From positions 1-5,249 of the forward strand of contig JAQGMQ010000564.1 of the NCBI GenBank assembly GCA_028292305.1: 5,249 nt of DNA. Reading direction: 5' to 3'. How positions within the stretch are numbered: the first letter of the stretch is position 1; the number at the start of each line of letters is the position of its first letter. A program made the position numbers and the translations under genes. The stretch comes from Rhodoferax sp. GTDB lineage: Bacteria; Pseudomonadota; Gammaproteobacteria; Burkholderiales; Burkholderiaceae_C. Below, in pieces: positions 1 to 5,249 of this stretch. Below the pieces are notes generated by a model. The model made no database searches. It had not been told where the DNA came from and saw only the letters and a list, made by a program, of their open reading frames with translations.

Positions 1-468
1 CAGCCGGCGCCGCTCGCTCAGCGTCAGGTCGCCGGCGCGCACCCGGGCGTGGTGCGCCAGGCCCACTTTCTCGAGCACGGCCATGGCCTTGTCGCGGGCG
101 GTGCCCAGCGCGCGGTGGCGCATGAAGGCGCCGATCATCACGTTCTCGAGGGCGTTCAGCGCGATCAGCGGCTTGGCGATCTGAAAGGTGCGCCCCATGC
201 CGCGCCGCGCCCGGTCGTGCGGGGCCAGATCGTTGATGCGTTCGCCGCGCAGGTGCACGTTGCCGAGGGTCGGCGCCAGCTGGCCGGTCAGCAGGTTGAA
301 GAAGGTGGTCTTGCCGGCGCCGTTCGGGCCGATGAGGCTCACGATCTCGCCCTGGCGCACCCGCAGCGACACGTCGTCGACGGCGCGCAGCCCGAGGAAA
401 TGCTTGCTCACGCCAGACACGACCAGCAGGTCGACGGGTGGTGATTCGACGCTCATCGCGGTACTCAT
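1..468 (-). CDS. livG: LivG-type ABC transporter ATP-binding protein, 3' end cut by window edge
   Basis: This is a cytoplasmic ATPase subunit that would drive import through the LivH/LivM permease pair encoded just upstream. I translated the frame from the ATG at 468-466; it stays open to base 1, giving 156 residues of an expected 250 or so. Visible motifs are Walker A GPNGAGKTT (residues 47-55), the Q-loop in GRTFQIAKPL (glutamine 96), and the start of the ABC signature region at the edge, LTLSERRRL (148-156). The signature departs from LSGGQ, as is common in this branched-chain amino acid ATPase subgroup. Walker B and the H-loop are off the window. The ATG overlaps the livM stop as ATGA, and GGGAGG sits six bases upstream, so translational coupling is likely. 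The ATG four codons downstream (456-454) is a poorer start because it lacks that spacing. The family call is firm. The symbol denotes the subunit type and does not imply leucine specificity. Confidence 0.93.
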   Translation of the reverse strand, partial: MSTAMSVESPPVDLLVVSGVSKHFLGLRAVDDVSLRVRQGEIVSLIGPNGAGKTTFFNLLTGQLAPTLGNVHLRGERINDLAPHDRARRGMGRTFQIAKPLIALNALENVMIGAFMRHRALGTARDKAMAVLEKVGLAHHARVRAGDLTLSERRRL

Positions 469-1592
469 TTCGGGCCTCCCTTCCTGGACTGGAACCAGCG
501 GTACAGATCGCGCAGCGCGCCCACCACGCCGCGCTTCATGAACAGCGCGGCCAGCACCATCAACAGGCCCAGGATGGCCAGGTTCATGCCCGGCAAGGCG
601 TTGGCGAGTTCGGCGCGCAGGAAGTTCTCGAACGGAATGATCAGCGCCGCGCCCAGCAGCGGCCCGGCCACGGTGCCCACGCCGCCGATCAGCGACAGCA
701 GCGCGAACTTCACCCCCACCTCCTGCAGGTTGAAGATGGTGGGCGGATCGATGAAGCGCAGGTACATCGCGAAGATGGTGCCGCCCACCGCCGTCAGCCC
801 CGCGCTCAGCGCCATGCCCTGCAGCTTGACCGACAGCACGTTGATGCCCGAAGCCCGGGCCGCGTCTTCGTCCTCGCGCACGGCCAGCAGGTAGTAGCCG
901 AGCCGGCTGCGGCGCAGCACCACGGTGATGCCGATCACCAGGCACAGGAACACGAACATCAGCACCGCGTATTGCCAGCGCTCGCGGAAGATCATGTTGG
1001 CGAAGCCGGCCTTGAACGGGATCATGATGCCGCGCGGCCCACCGGTCAGCGACTCGAAGTGGTTGGCGATGACGAAGGCCACCTCGTTGAAGGCCAGCGT
1101 GGCGATGGCGAAGAACGGCCCGCGCAGGCGGAAGGTGGGCCACGAGATCAGCATCGCCAGCCCGGCCGCGAACAGCGCGCAGGGAATGATCGTCAGCCAG
1201 GGCGACAGGTCATAGGCCACGTACAGCCTGGCGCTCACATAGGCGCCGATGCCGAAGAACACACCATGGCCCAGCGAGAACTGGCCGCCGAAGCCGCCGA
1301 TGATGTTCCACGCCGCCGCCAGCCCGCCCATGAGGTAGGTGAAGGCGATGATGTTGAGCCAGTGCGCGTCGTCCACCAGCAGCACGAACGGCAGGAACGC
1401 CGCCGCCATGCCGGCCAGATACTTGAGCAGCGCGCGACTGCCGGATTCGATGCCGGTGTTGGCAGTGCGCGATGCGGCCGCCGGCGCGGGTGTCATCTTC
1501 ACGGTCGGCCCCGCGGCCTGCGCTGGCCCAGCGGCATCAGTGGCATCAGCGGCATCGGGCGCCAGGTGGATGTGTCGGTCAATTTTGTTCAC
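465..1592 (-). CDS. livM: LivM-type branched-chain amino acid ABC transporter permease
   Basis: This is an inner-membrane permease subunit of 375 residues that would pair with LivH to form the translocation channel. Family hallmarks are GQFSLGHGVFFGIGAY (103-118), the substrate-path segment FFAIATLAFNE (160-170), the cytoplasmic coupling helix AVREDEDAARASGINV (237-252) that docks on the ATPase, and GGVGTVAGPLLGA (303-315). Hydrophobic segments begin near residue 58 and run through about 350, giving roughly eight to ten membrane spans. The start is GTG at 1592, chosen because AAGAGG lies nine bases upstream and the gene overlaps the end of livH by 14 bp. That start gives about 55 residues before the first membrane span, which is long for the family. 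The tail is Ala/Pro/Asp-rich and carries a threefold DAA-like repeat. The next in-frame ATG (residue 33, at 1496) has no clear ribosome binding site. The stop overlaps the livG start. Confidence 0.94.
   Translation of the reverse strand: MNKIDRHIHLAPDAADATDAAGPAQAAGPTVKMTPAPAAASRTANTGIESGSRALLKYLAGMAAAFLPFVLLVDDAHWLNIIAFTYLMGGLAAAWNIIGGFGGQFSLGHGVFFGIGAYVSARLYVAYDLSPWLTIIPCALFAAGLAMLISWPTFRLRGPFFAIATLAFNEVAFVIANHFESLTGGPRGIMIPFKAGFANMIFRERWQYAVLMFVFLCLVIGITVVLRRSRLGYYLLAVREDEDAARASGINVLSVKLQGMALSAGLTAVGGTIFAMYLRFIDPPTIFNLQEVGVKFALLSLIGGVGTVAGPLLGAALIIPFENFLRAELANALPGMNLAILGLLMVLAALFMKRGVVGALRDLYRWFQSRKGGPK
475..480 (-). promoter_or_regulatory. Ribosome binding site of the livG-type gene
   Basis: GGGAGG on the minus strand, six bases before the ATG at 468. 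It lies inside the last codons of the livM-type gene. It decides the start at 468 over the in-frame ATG at 456 and fits re-initiation at the ATGA overlap. Confidence 0.75.
1530..1556 (-). repeat. Three 9-bp in-frame tandem repeats in the 5' end of livM
   Basis: On the plus strand the units are AGCGGCATC, AGTGGCATC and AGCGGCATC, directly adjacent, with one mismatch in the middle copy. Read on the coding strand they give Asp-Ala-Ala, Asp-Ala-Thr, Asp-Ala-Ala (residues 13-21 of the LivM-type protein). Because the unit is a multiple of three, gain or loss of copies would keep the frame. Confidence 0.85.
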
Positions 1593-2469
1593 GGAAGCCC
1601 ACCTCTTCAGCGCCGACCTGGCCCATCAGGCCCGAGGGTCGGACGATCAGCACGACCAGGAAAATAATGAACCACACCGCGTTCTTCAGCGCCGGGTCGA
1701 TGTAGTAGCCGGCGAAGGCCTCCACCACCCCGACGATCAGGCCGCCGATGTAGGCCCCCCACACGCTGCCCAGCCCGCCCAGCACCACCACGGCGAACGC
1801 GGCCAGGATGAAGTTGCCGCCCACCGCCGGCGTGATCGAGTAGATCGGCGTGAGCAGCGCCCCCGCCAGCCCCGCCAGCGCCGCGCCCACGCCGAAGGTG
1901 AACAGGAAGGTGCGCTCGACGTTGATGCCCATCACCCGGGCGGCCCGCTTGTCCTGCGTGACCGCGCGGATCGACTTGCCGGTCATGGTGTGGCGCAGGA
2001 ACAGGTGCAGCCCGATGGTGATCAGCGTGGTGGCCACCAGGGTCACCAGGCGCACCACGCTGATGCGGATGTCGCCGACCGTCAGCACGTTGGCGCCCAT
2101 CTGCCCGCCGATGCTCAGCGCCTCGCCCTTGGACACCGCCAGCATGATGTTCTGGAACATCATCAACAGGCCGAAGGTGGCGAAGATCTGCATGTTCGAT
2201 TCGTTGTGCAGTGGCTGGATCACCAGGCGCTGAATGGCCACCCCGAGCAGGCCGACCAGCGGCGCCACCACCAGCACCGAGACGTAGGGGCTGAGCCCGA
2301 ACTGCGTATAGGCGTAGTAGCTGCCGTACATGCCGAACATCACCAGTTCGCCCTGCGCGAAATTGACGATGCGCACCACCCCGAAGATCAGGTTCAGGCC
2401 GATGCTCACCAGGCCGTAGATGCCCCCGAGCAGCAGGCCGAAGATCAGCACGTTTGGAATTTGGTCCAT
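1579..2469 (-). CDS. livH: LivH-type branched-chain amino acid ABC transporter permease
   Basis: This is an inner-membrane permease subunit of 296 residues, the usual family length. Hallmarks include the N-terminal helix with GLNLIFGVVRIVNFAQGEL (24-42), the conserved IFATFGLLMM stretch (95-104), the cytoplasmic coupling segment AVTQDKRAARVMGINV (169-184), and VVLGGLGSVWGAYIGG (228-243). Hydrophobic segments cover most of the chain, consistent with about eight membrane spans. The ATG at 2469 is preceded by a purine-rich AGAAAGAGAG that serves as ribosome binding site. Only 13 bp separate it from the stop of the GST-like gene, and its own TGA lies 14 bp inside livM, so it belongs to the same transcript. 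The family is certain. The transported compound is not determined by the permease sequence. Confidence 0.96.
   Translation of the reverse strand: MDQIPNVLIFGLLLGGIYGLVSIGLNLIFGVVRIVNFAQGELVMFGMYGSYYAYTQFGLSPYVSVLVVAPLVGLLGVAIQRLVIQPLHNESNMQIFATFGLLMMFQNIMLAVSKGEALSIGGQMGANVLTVGDIRISVVRLVTLVATTLITIGLHLFLRHTMTGKSIRAVTQDKRAARVMGINVERTFLFTFGVGAALAGLAGALLTPIYSITPAVGGNFILAAFAVVVLGGLGSVWGAYIGGLIVGVVEAFAGYYIDPALKNAVWFIIFLVVLIVRPSGLMGQVGAEEVGFREQN
1602..1607 (-). promoter_or_regulatory. Ribosome binding site deciding the GTG start of livM
   Basis: AAGAGG on the minus strand, nine bases before the GTG at 1592 and inside the final codons of livH. It is the main support for the long N-terminal form of the LivM-type permease. 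Confidence 0.6.
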
Positions 2470-2482
2470 CGCTCTCTTTCTG

Positions 2483-3403
2483 TTAAAGCGGTTTGAGCAC
2501 GTAGCCGATGCGCGGGAAGTGCACGTGCACCGTGCCCAGCCTCGCGTCGGTACGGCGCAGGCTGTAGTGCGTGCGGGTGGCGGCGATCAGCTCGCCGGCC
2601 GTGGGCTCGCGCCCGAAGCTCTCGGCGGCGATCGCCACGCGGCTGCCGCGCAGGATGCCGTGGGTGTCGTACCAGTCGCCATCGGGCAGCAGGTTCTGGC
2701 CGATGGCCGCGGGCTGGCTGTCGCCGGCGATGGCCATGGCTTGCGACGGGTCACAGGCCGTGGCGCGGCCGTGGCCGATGGCGCCCATGCGCTGCAGCCA
2801 GTCGGCCAGCACCGGGGAGCGCAGCGGCAGGGGCAGCGGCGCCGGGCCCCGCACATGTGCGATCCACAACGCGTGGTAGGCGCAGAAGTCCGCAATGGTT
2901 GACGTGGCGCCCAGCAGATACGGCTGGTGGCCCAGCATGTCGGCCAGCCGCGTCAGATAGGCCAGGTAGGCCGGCGTGGCGTCGGCCGGGCGCACCCAGT
3001 CGACGTCGAAGCCCATGGCCTTGCGGTCTTCGAAGACGGCGGCCGGCAGCTCGGCGGCGGCGCCGCGGTTGTAGGCCACGGCCGCCCAGAACAGGCTGGT
3101 GTCGGCCCACTGCGCCAGGCTGCGCATCAAACCCTCGCCGGCCACGGCCGTCGGGTACAGGCTGGGCGTGGGCTGCAGGGCTTCGAGAACGTCGCAGACC
3201 AGCGCCGTGTCGCAGTAGATGTCGGCACCGACCTGCAGGAAGGGCGTGCGCCGGTAGCCGCCGGTGAGCGCCACCACGTCCGGCTTGGGCAGGATGTTGG
3301 GCACCAGCACCGACTTCCACGCCAGTTGCTTGTAGCCCAGCACCAGGCGCAGCTTTTCCGAGAACGGCGACGCCGCGAAGTGGTGAAGGATCAGGTCGGC
3401 CAT
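2483..3403 (-). CDS. Glutathione S-transferase-fold protein with C-terminal extension
   Basis: A soluble, probably cytoplasmic protein of 306 residues; typical bacterial GSTs have 200-230. Residues 1-75 look like the thioredoxin-fold GST N-domain: beta strand LILHHF, then SPFS (12-15) at the catalytic position, the cis-proline in RRTPFLQV (Pro54), and Asp65-Thr66 where GSTs bind the glutamyl part of glutathione. There is no CPxC; Ser12 or Ser15 would be the candidate active-site residue. Residues about 90-220 are the helical GST C-domain. Residues about 235-306 add a segment rich in short strands that ends in VHVHFPRIGY, not part of a standard GST. The start ATG at 3403 has only a weak GGTGA seven bases upstream, but no upstream in-frame start exists before the preceding gene. 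It sits 34 bp after the binding-protein gene and 13 bp before livH. GST family membership is clear. Whether it is an enzyme, and on what substrate, is unknown. Confidence 0.88.
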   Translation of the reverse strand: MADLILHHFAASPFSEKLRLVLGYKQLAWKSVLVPNILPKPDVVALTGGYRRTPFLQVGADIYCDTALVCDVLEALQPTPSLYPTAVAGEGLMRSLAQWADTSLFWAAVAYNRGAAAELPAAVFEDRKAMGFDVDWVRPADATPAYLAYLTRLADMLGHQPYLLGATSTIADFCAYHALWIAHVRGPAPLPLPLRSPVLADWLQRMGAIGHGRATACDPSQAMAIAGDSQPAAIGQNLLPDGDWYDTHGILRGSRVAIAAESFGREPTAGELIAATRTHYSLRRTDARLGTVHVHFPRIGYVLKPL

Positions 3404-3437
3404 GGCATGTTCACCGAGGTGGCGTCGCGCACGAACT

Positions 3438-4688
3438 TCAGGGACGGGCCAGCGGCTTGAGCGCCACGCCCGGCAGCACGGCGGGCTTGGGGAACACCGT
3501 CACCATCTTGCCGCCCTGCCATTGCGAGGTGGTGAACAGGGCCCGCACGTTCTGGTAGTTCTTGTCGAACTTCACGCCGTAGCCCGATGGGTAGGTGTTC
3601 TCCGGCTTGTCCATCTTGGCCGCCACGGCCTGCACCTTTTCCATGTCCAGGCTGCCGGCGGCCTTGAGCGCCTCGGCCAGGATGAGGAAGCCCGAATACG
3701 CATTCATGCCCTGCGGTGCCACCGGGTCGCTTTTGTACTTGGCGCGGTAGGCCGCCAGGTAGGCCGTGTTGCCCGGCCCGAAGGTCTCGGTGATGTCGTT
3801 GCGCGGGTAGCCGGTGACCAGCACGCCTTCCATGTAGGGGCCGAGGGCCTGCAGGGTCTCGGGCGTGTCGCCGGTGCCCACGAACAGCACGGCTGGCGGC
3901 TTGAAGCCCTGGTCGCGCATGGTGCGCAGCAGCAGGTTGCCGTCGGGCACATAGCCGGTCTGCAACAGCACGTCGGGGTCGGCCTTCTTGGCGCGCAGCA
4001 CGGCGTCGTTCAGGTCGATGGAAGCCGCCGAATGCGCGCCGACACCGACCACCTTGACCCCGAGCGCTTCGAGGATGCGCTTCTGGCCCTGGGCGATGGA
4101 GGTGCCGTAGATCGACTCTTCGTGTTCGATCCAGACCTTCAGGTCCTTCACGTCCTTCTTCAGCGCCGGCGCGATCAGGTCACGCACCGTGGCCGCCGAG
4201 GTGTTGGCGAAGGCGCTGCCGTCGGGGCCGCTGCGGATGAAGTTGGGCAGGCCGCGGTCGGTCAGCACCTGGGCCACCGCGTTGGTCTCCCAATAGAGCT
4301 TGTTGTAGCGCATGGCGGCGTCGCTGGCGGTGAGCGAGATGCCGCTGATGTAGGTGCCGACGAACATGTCGACCTTGTCCTTGTTGACCAGCTGCTCGAC
4401 GGTGGTGATGCCCTGCTGGGCATTGGTCACGTCGCCGCGCACCAGCTCGATCTTGCGGCCCAGCACACCGCCGGCGGCGTTGAGCCTGTCGACCGCCAGC
4501 TCGTAGCCGCGCGTGACCTCGGTGCCGTACAGCGCCAGCGGGCCGCTGTAGGGGTTGAGCGCGCCGATCTTGATCGGCTGTTGCGCGAACGCAGCGGGTG
4601 CCATCGCCATGGCCATGGCGCCGATCACCGCACCGGCCACCAGGCCGAAGCCCGTCGCCCTTTTGAAAAAGCTTTTCAAACTACGCAT
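3438..4688 (-). CDS. Periplasmic substrate-binding protein of a branched-chain amino acid-type ABC transporter
   Basis: A 416-residue exported solute receptor that would deliver ligand to the LivH/LivM channel. Residues 1-35 are a Sec signal peptide: a basic start (Arg2, Lys5, Lys9, Arg10), a hydrophobic core, and an AFA cleavage site followed by Gln36-Gln. The mature protein starts as type I periplasmic-binding proteins of the LivJ/LivK family do: IKIGALNPYSGPLALYG (39-55), the helix RGYELAVDRLNAAGGVLGRKIEL (60-82, split by the usual AGG turn), and VGTYISGISLTAS (110-122), where the Ser/Thr group normally holds the ligand carboxylate. Mature length is about 380, longer than E. coli LivK. The ATG at 4688 has a strong AAGGAGA, so the start is secure. 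It lies 56 bp behind the dehydrogenase and 34 bp ahead of the GST-like gene. The family does not fix the ligand; aromatic acids, amides or amino acids are all possible, so I give no symbol. Confidence 0.95.
   Translation of the reverse strand: MRSLKSFFKRATGFGLVAGAVIGAMAMAMAPAAFAQQPIKIGALNPYSGPLALYGTEVTRGYELAVDRLNAAGGVLGRKIELVRGDVTNAQQGITTVEQLVNKDKVDMFVGTYISGISLTASDAAMRYNKLYWETNAVAQVLTDRGLPNFIRSGPDGSAFANTSAATVRDLIAPALKKDVKDLKVWIEHEESIYGTSIAQGQKRILEALGVKVVGVGAHSAASIDLNDAVLRAKKADPDVLLQTGYVPDGNLLLRTMRDQGFKPPAVLFVGTGDTPETLQALGPYMEGVLVTGYPRNDITETFGPGNTAYLAAYRAKYKSDPVAPQGMNAYSGFLILAEALKAAGSLDMEKVQAVAAKMDKPENTYPSGYGVKFDKNYQNVRALFTTSQWQGGKMVTVFPKPAVLPGVALKPLARP
4662..4680 (-). repeat. Perfect 8-bp inverted repeat just inside the binding-protein gene
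   Basis: TTTGAAAA and TTTTCAAA separated by three bases, beginning eight bases after the ATG of the binding-protein gene. The mRNA could form an A/U-rich hairpin here. The bases encode Leu-Lys-Ser-Phe-Phe-Lys of the signal peptide, so the symmetry may simply reflect codon choice. Confidence 0.5.
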
Positions 4689-4744
4689 GTCTGTCTCCTT
4701 TTATAAAGTTCGTCGCTCCACCCATCTCGCCAGCCTGCAACCCT
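4689..4744. other. Longest intergenic gap (56 bp), no terminator or convincing promoter
   Basis: Between the dehydrogenase and the binding-protein gene. It holds the binding-protein ribosome binding site and a TTTATAAA palindrome. I see no stem followed by a T run and no paired -35/-10 elements at a usable distance, which supports co-transcription of the two genes. Confidence 0.55.
4694..4700 (-). promoter_or_regulatory. Strong ribosome binding site of the binding-protein gene
   Basis: AAGGAGA on the minus strand, with its AGGAG core six bases before the ATG at 4688. It is the best Shine-Dalgarno match in the window, in keeping with the high demand for binding protein relative to the permeases. 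Confidence 0.85.
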
Positions 4745-5248
4745 TTACGCCCCTTCTGCCGTACCCACGGCGCCGACCGCGCGGCCTACCGGCCAGAAGA
4801 TGCCGCCGCCGGTCACACCGCCGTCCACCGCGATGTCCGCGCCCGTCACATACGAGGCTTGCGGGCCCAGCAGGAAGAAGATCACCTCGGCGATCTGCGC
4901 CGGTGCGGCCATGTGGCCCATCGGCGTGATGCCCTGGAGCGCCTCGAAGAGCCGGGCATTGCTGCGGATCATTTCGGTGTCGACGACACCCGGGCAGACG
5001 CAGTTGACGCGGATGCCGCTCGGCGCGAGCTCCATGGCGGCGCTCTTGGTCAAGCCGCGCAGCGCCCACTTGCTGGTCGAATAGGCCGCGGAGTAATAAC
5101 CCGTCATGCCGACCGTCGACGACACATTGACGATGGAGGCACCCGCGCGCATCAGTGGCGCCAGTGCCTTGATGCCCAGGAACGCGCCCGTGAGGTTGAC
5201 GCGCAGCACCTGCTCCCATTCGTCAAGTCCGGTCTTGGTGACCGTGTG
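4745..5248 (-). CDS. Short-chain dehydrogenase/reductase (SDR), 5' end cut by window edge
   Basis: An NAD(P)-dependent oxidoreductase of the classical SDR family. The frame is open to the right edge, giving 167 residues; about 85-90 more, including the TGxxxGIG cofactor-binding loop, should lie outside. Numbered from the first complete codon, visible motifs are RVNLTGAFLG with the catalytic Asn18, the IVNVSSTVG strand with catalytic Ser44, the YSTSK motif with Tyr56 and Lys60, IRVNCVCPGVVDTEM (79-93), and VTGADIAVDGGVTGGG (134-149) near the C-terminus. All four catalytic residues are present, so the enzyme should be active. A GTG at 5209 falls inside the conserved LRVNLTG segment and is not the real start. 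About 18 residues follow the usual end of the family (GGGIFWPVG onward). The stop TAA is 56 bp upstream of the binding-protein gene with no terminator between, so it probably heads or shares the operon. The substrate cannot be told because the specificity loop is not diagnostic. Confidence 0.93.
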   Translation of the reverse strand, partial: HTVTKTGLDEWEQVLRVNLTGAFLGIKALAPLMRAGASIVNVSSTVGMTGYYSAAYSTSKWALRGLTKSAAMELAPSGIRVNCVCPGVVDTEMIRSNARLFEALQGITPMGHMAAPAQIAEVIFFLLGPQASYVTGADIAVDGGVTGGGIFWPVGRAVGAVGTAEGA

Positions 5249-5249
5249 C

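Noticed and set aside
438..1667. Long plus-strand open frame (409 codons) opposite livM
   Set aside because: His/Gln/Arg-rich composition with no recognisable domain, and wholly antisense to a clear permease; a typical by-product of GC-rich codon use.
1339..2496. Long plus-strand open frame (385 codons) opposite livH and the start of livM
   Set aside because: Same His/Gln/Asp-rich mirror composition, no family motifs and no ribosome binding site that I can see; antisense to the LivH-type gene.
3404..3437. Possible terminator or regulatory stem between the binding-protein and GST-like genes
   Set aside because: Only 34 bp, with no strong inverted repeat and no T run.
4599..4622. Met-Ala repeat (AMAMAMA) in the signal peptide, with overlapping GCCATGGC palindromes
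   Set aside because: It is simply the hydrophobic core of the signal peptide; the palindromes follow from Met-Ala codons, and the upstream start has a much better ribosome binding site.
3402..4706. Long plus-strand open frame (434 codons) opposite the binding-protein gene
   Set aside because: It exactly shadows the binding-protein gene and shows only low-complexity His/Val/Gly/Ala sequence.
4699..4712. TATAAA as a possible -10 element before the binding-protein gene
   Set aside because: No -35-like hexamer lies 16-18 bases upstream (the TTGCAG is 29 bases away), and a transcript from it would start within the ribosome binding site.
4745..5209. Dehydrogenase starting at the GTG at 5209
   Set aside because: The frame continues open to the right edge with family-typical residues (GLDEWEQVLRVN), and the GTG falls in a conserved strand, so the gene is truncated by the window and does not start here.

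Overview
The window is GC-rich with third-codon positions dominated by G and C. All six genes lie on the minus strand. The protein families, codon use and gene style fit a beta-proteobacterium of the Burkholderiales (Comamonadaceae-like). That assignment is an inference from style, not a sequence match.

Layout in the direction of transcription, from high to low coordinates. (1) 5248-4745: the C-terminal two thirds of a classical short-chain dehydrogenase/reductase, whose 5' end is beyond the right edge. (2) 4688-3438: a secreted periplasmic substrate-binding protein of the Liv/Leu type. (3) 3403-2483: a glutathione S-transferase-fold protein with an extra C-terminal beta-rich domain. (4) 2469-1579: a LivH-type permease. 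(5) 1592-465: a LivM-type permease with an unusual N-terminal tail. (6) 468-1: the first 156 residues of a LivG-type ATPase, cut by the left edge. A LivF-type ATPase would be expected beyond it.

Spacing is tight throughout: 56, 34 and 13 bp gaps, then 14 bp and 4 bp (ATGA) overlaps. I see no terminator and no convincing promoter between the genes, so this reads as one operon whose promoter lies upstream of the dehydrogenase, outside the window. There is no gene-free stretch over 300 bases.

The genes make an uptake system of the HAAT (hydrophobic amino acid/branched-chain amino acid-type) ABC family: a binding protein, two permeases and at least one ATPase. Two soluble enzymes are co-transcribed, an NAD(P)-dependent oxidoreductase and a GST-like protein. 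In soil beta-proteobacteria such clusters often import aromatic or other organic acids rather than leucine, and the enzymes may act on the imported compound. The substrate cannot be read from the sequence.

There is no mobile element, CRISPR array or RNA gene, and I found no evidence of a wholly new system. The points most worth a second look are the GST-like gene sitting inside the transporter operon, its C-terminal domain, and the repeat-bearing N-terminal tail of LivM.
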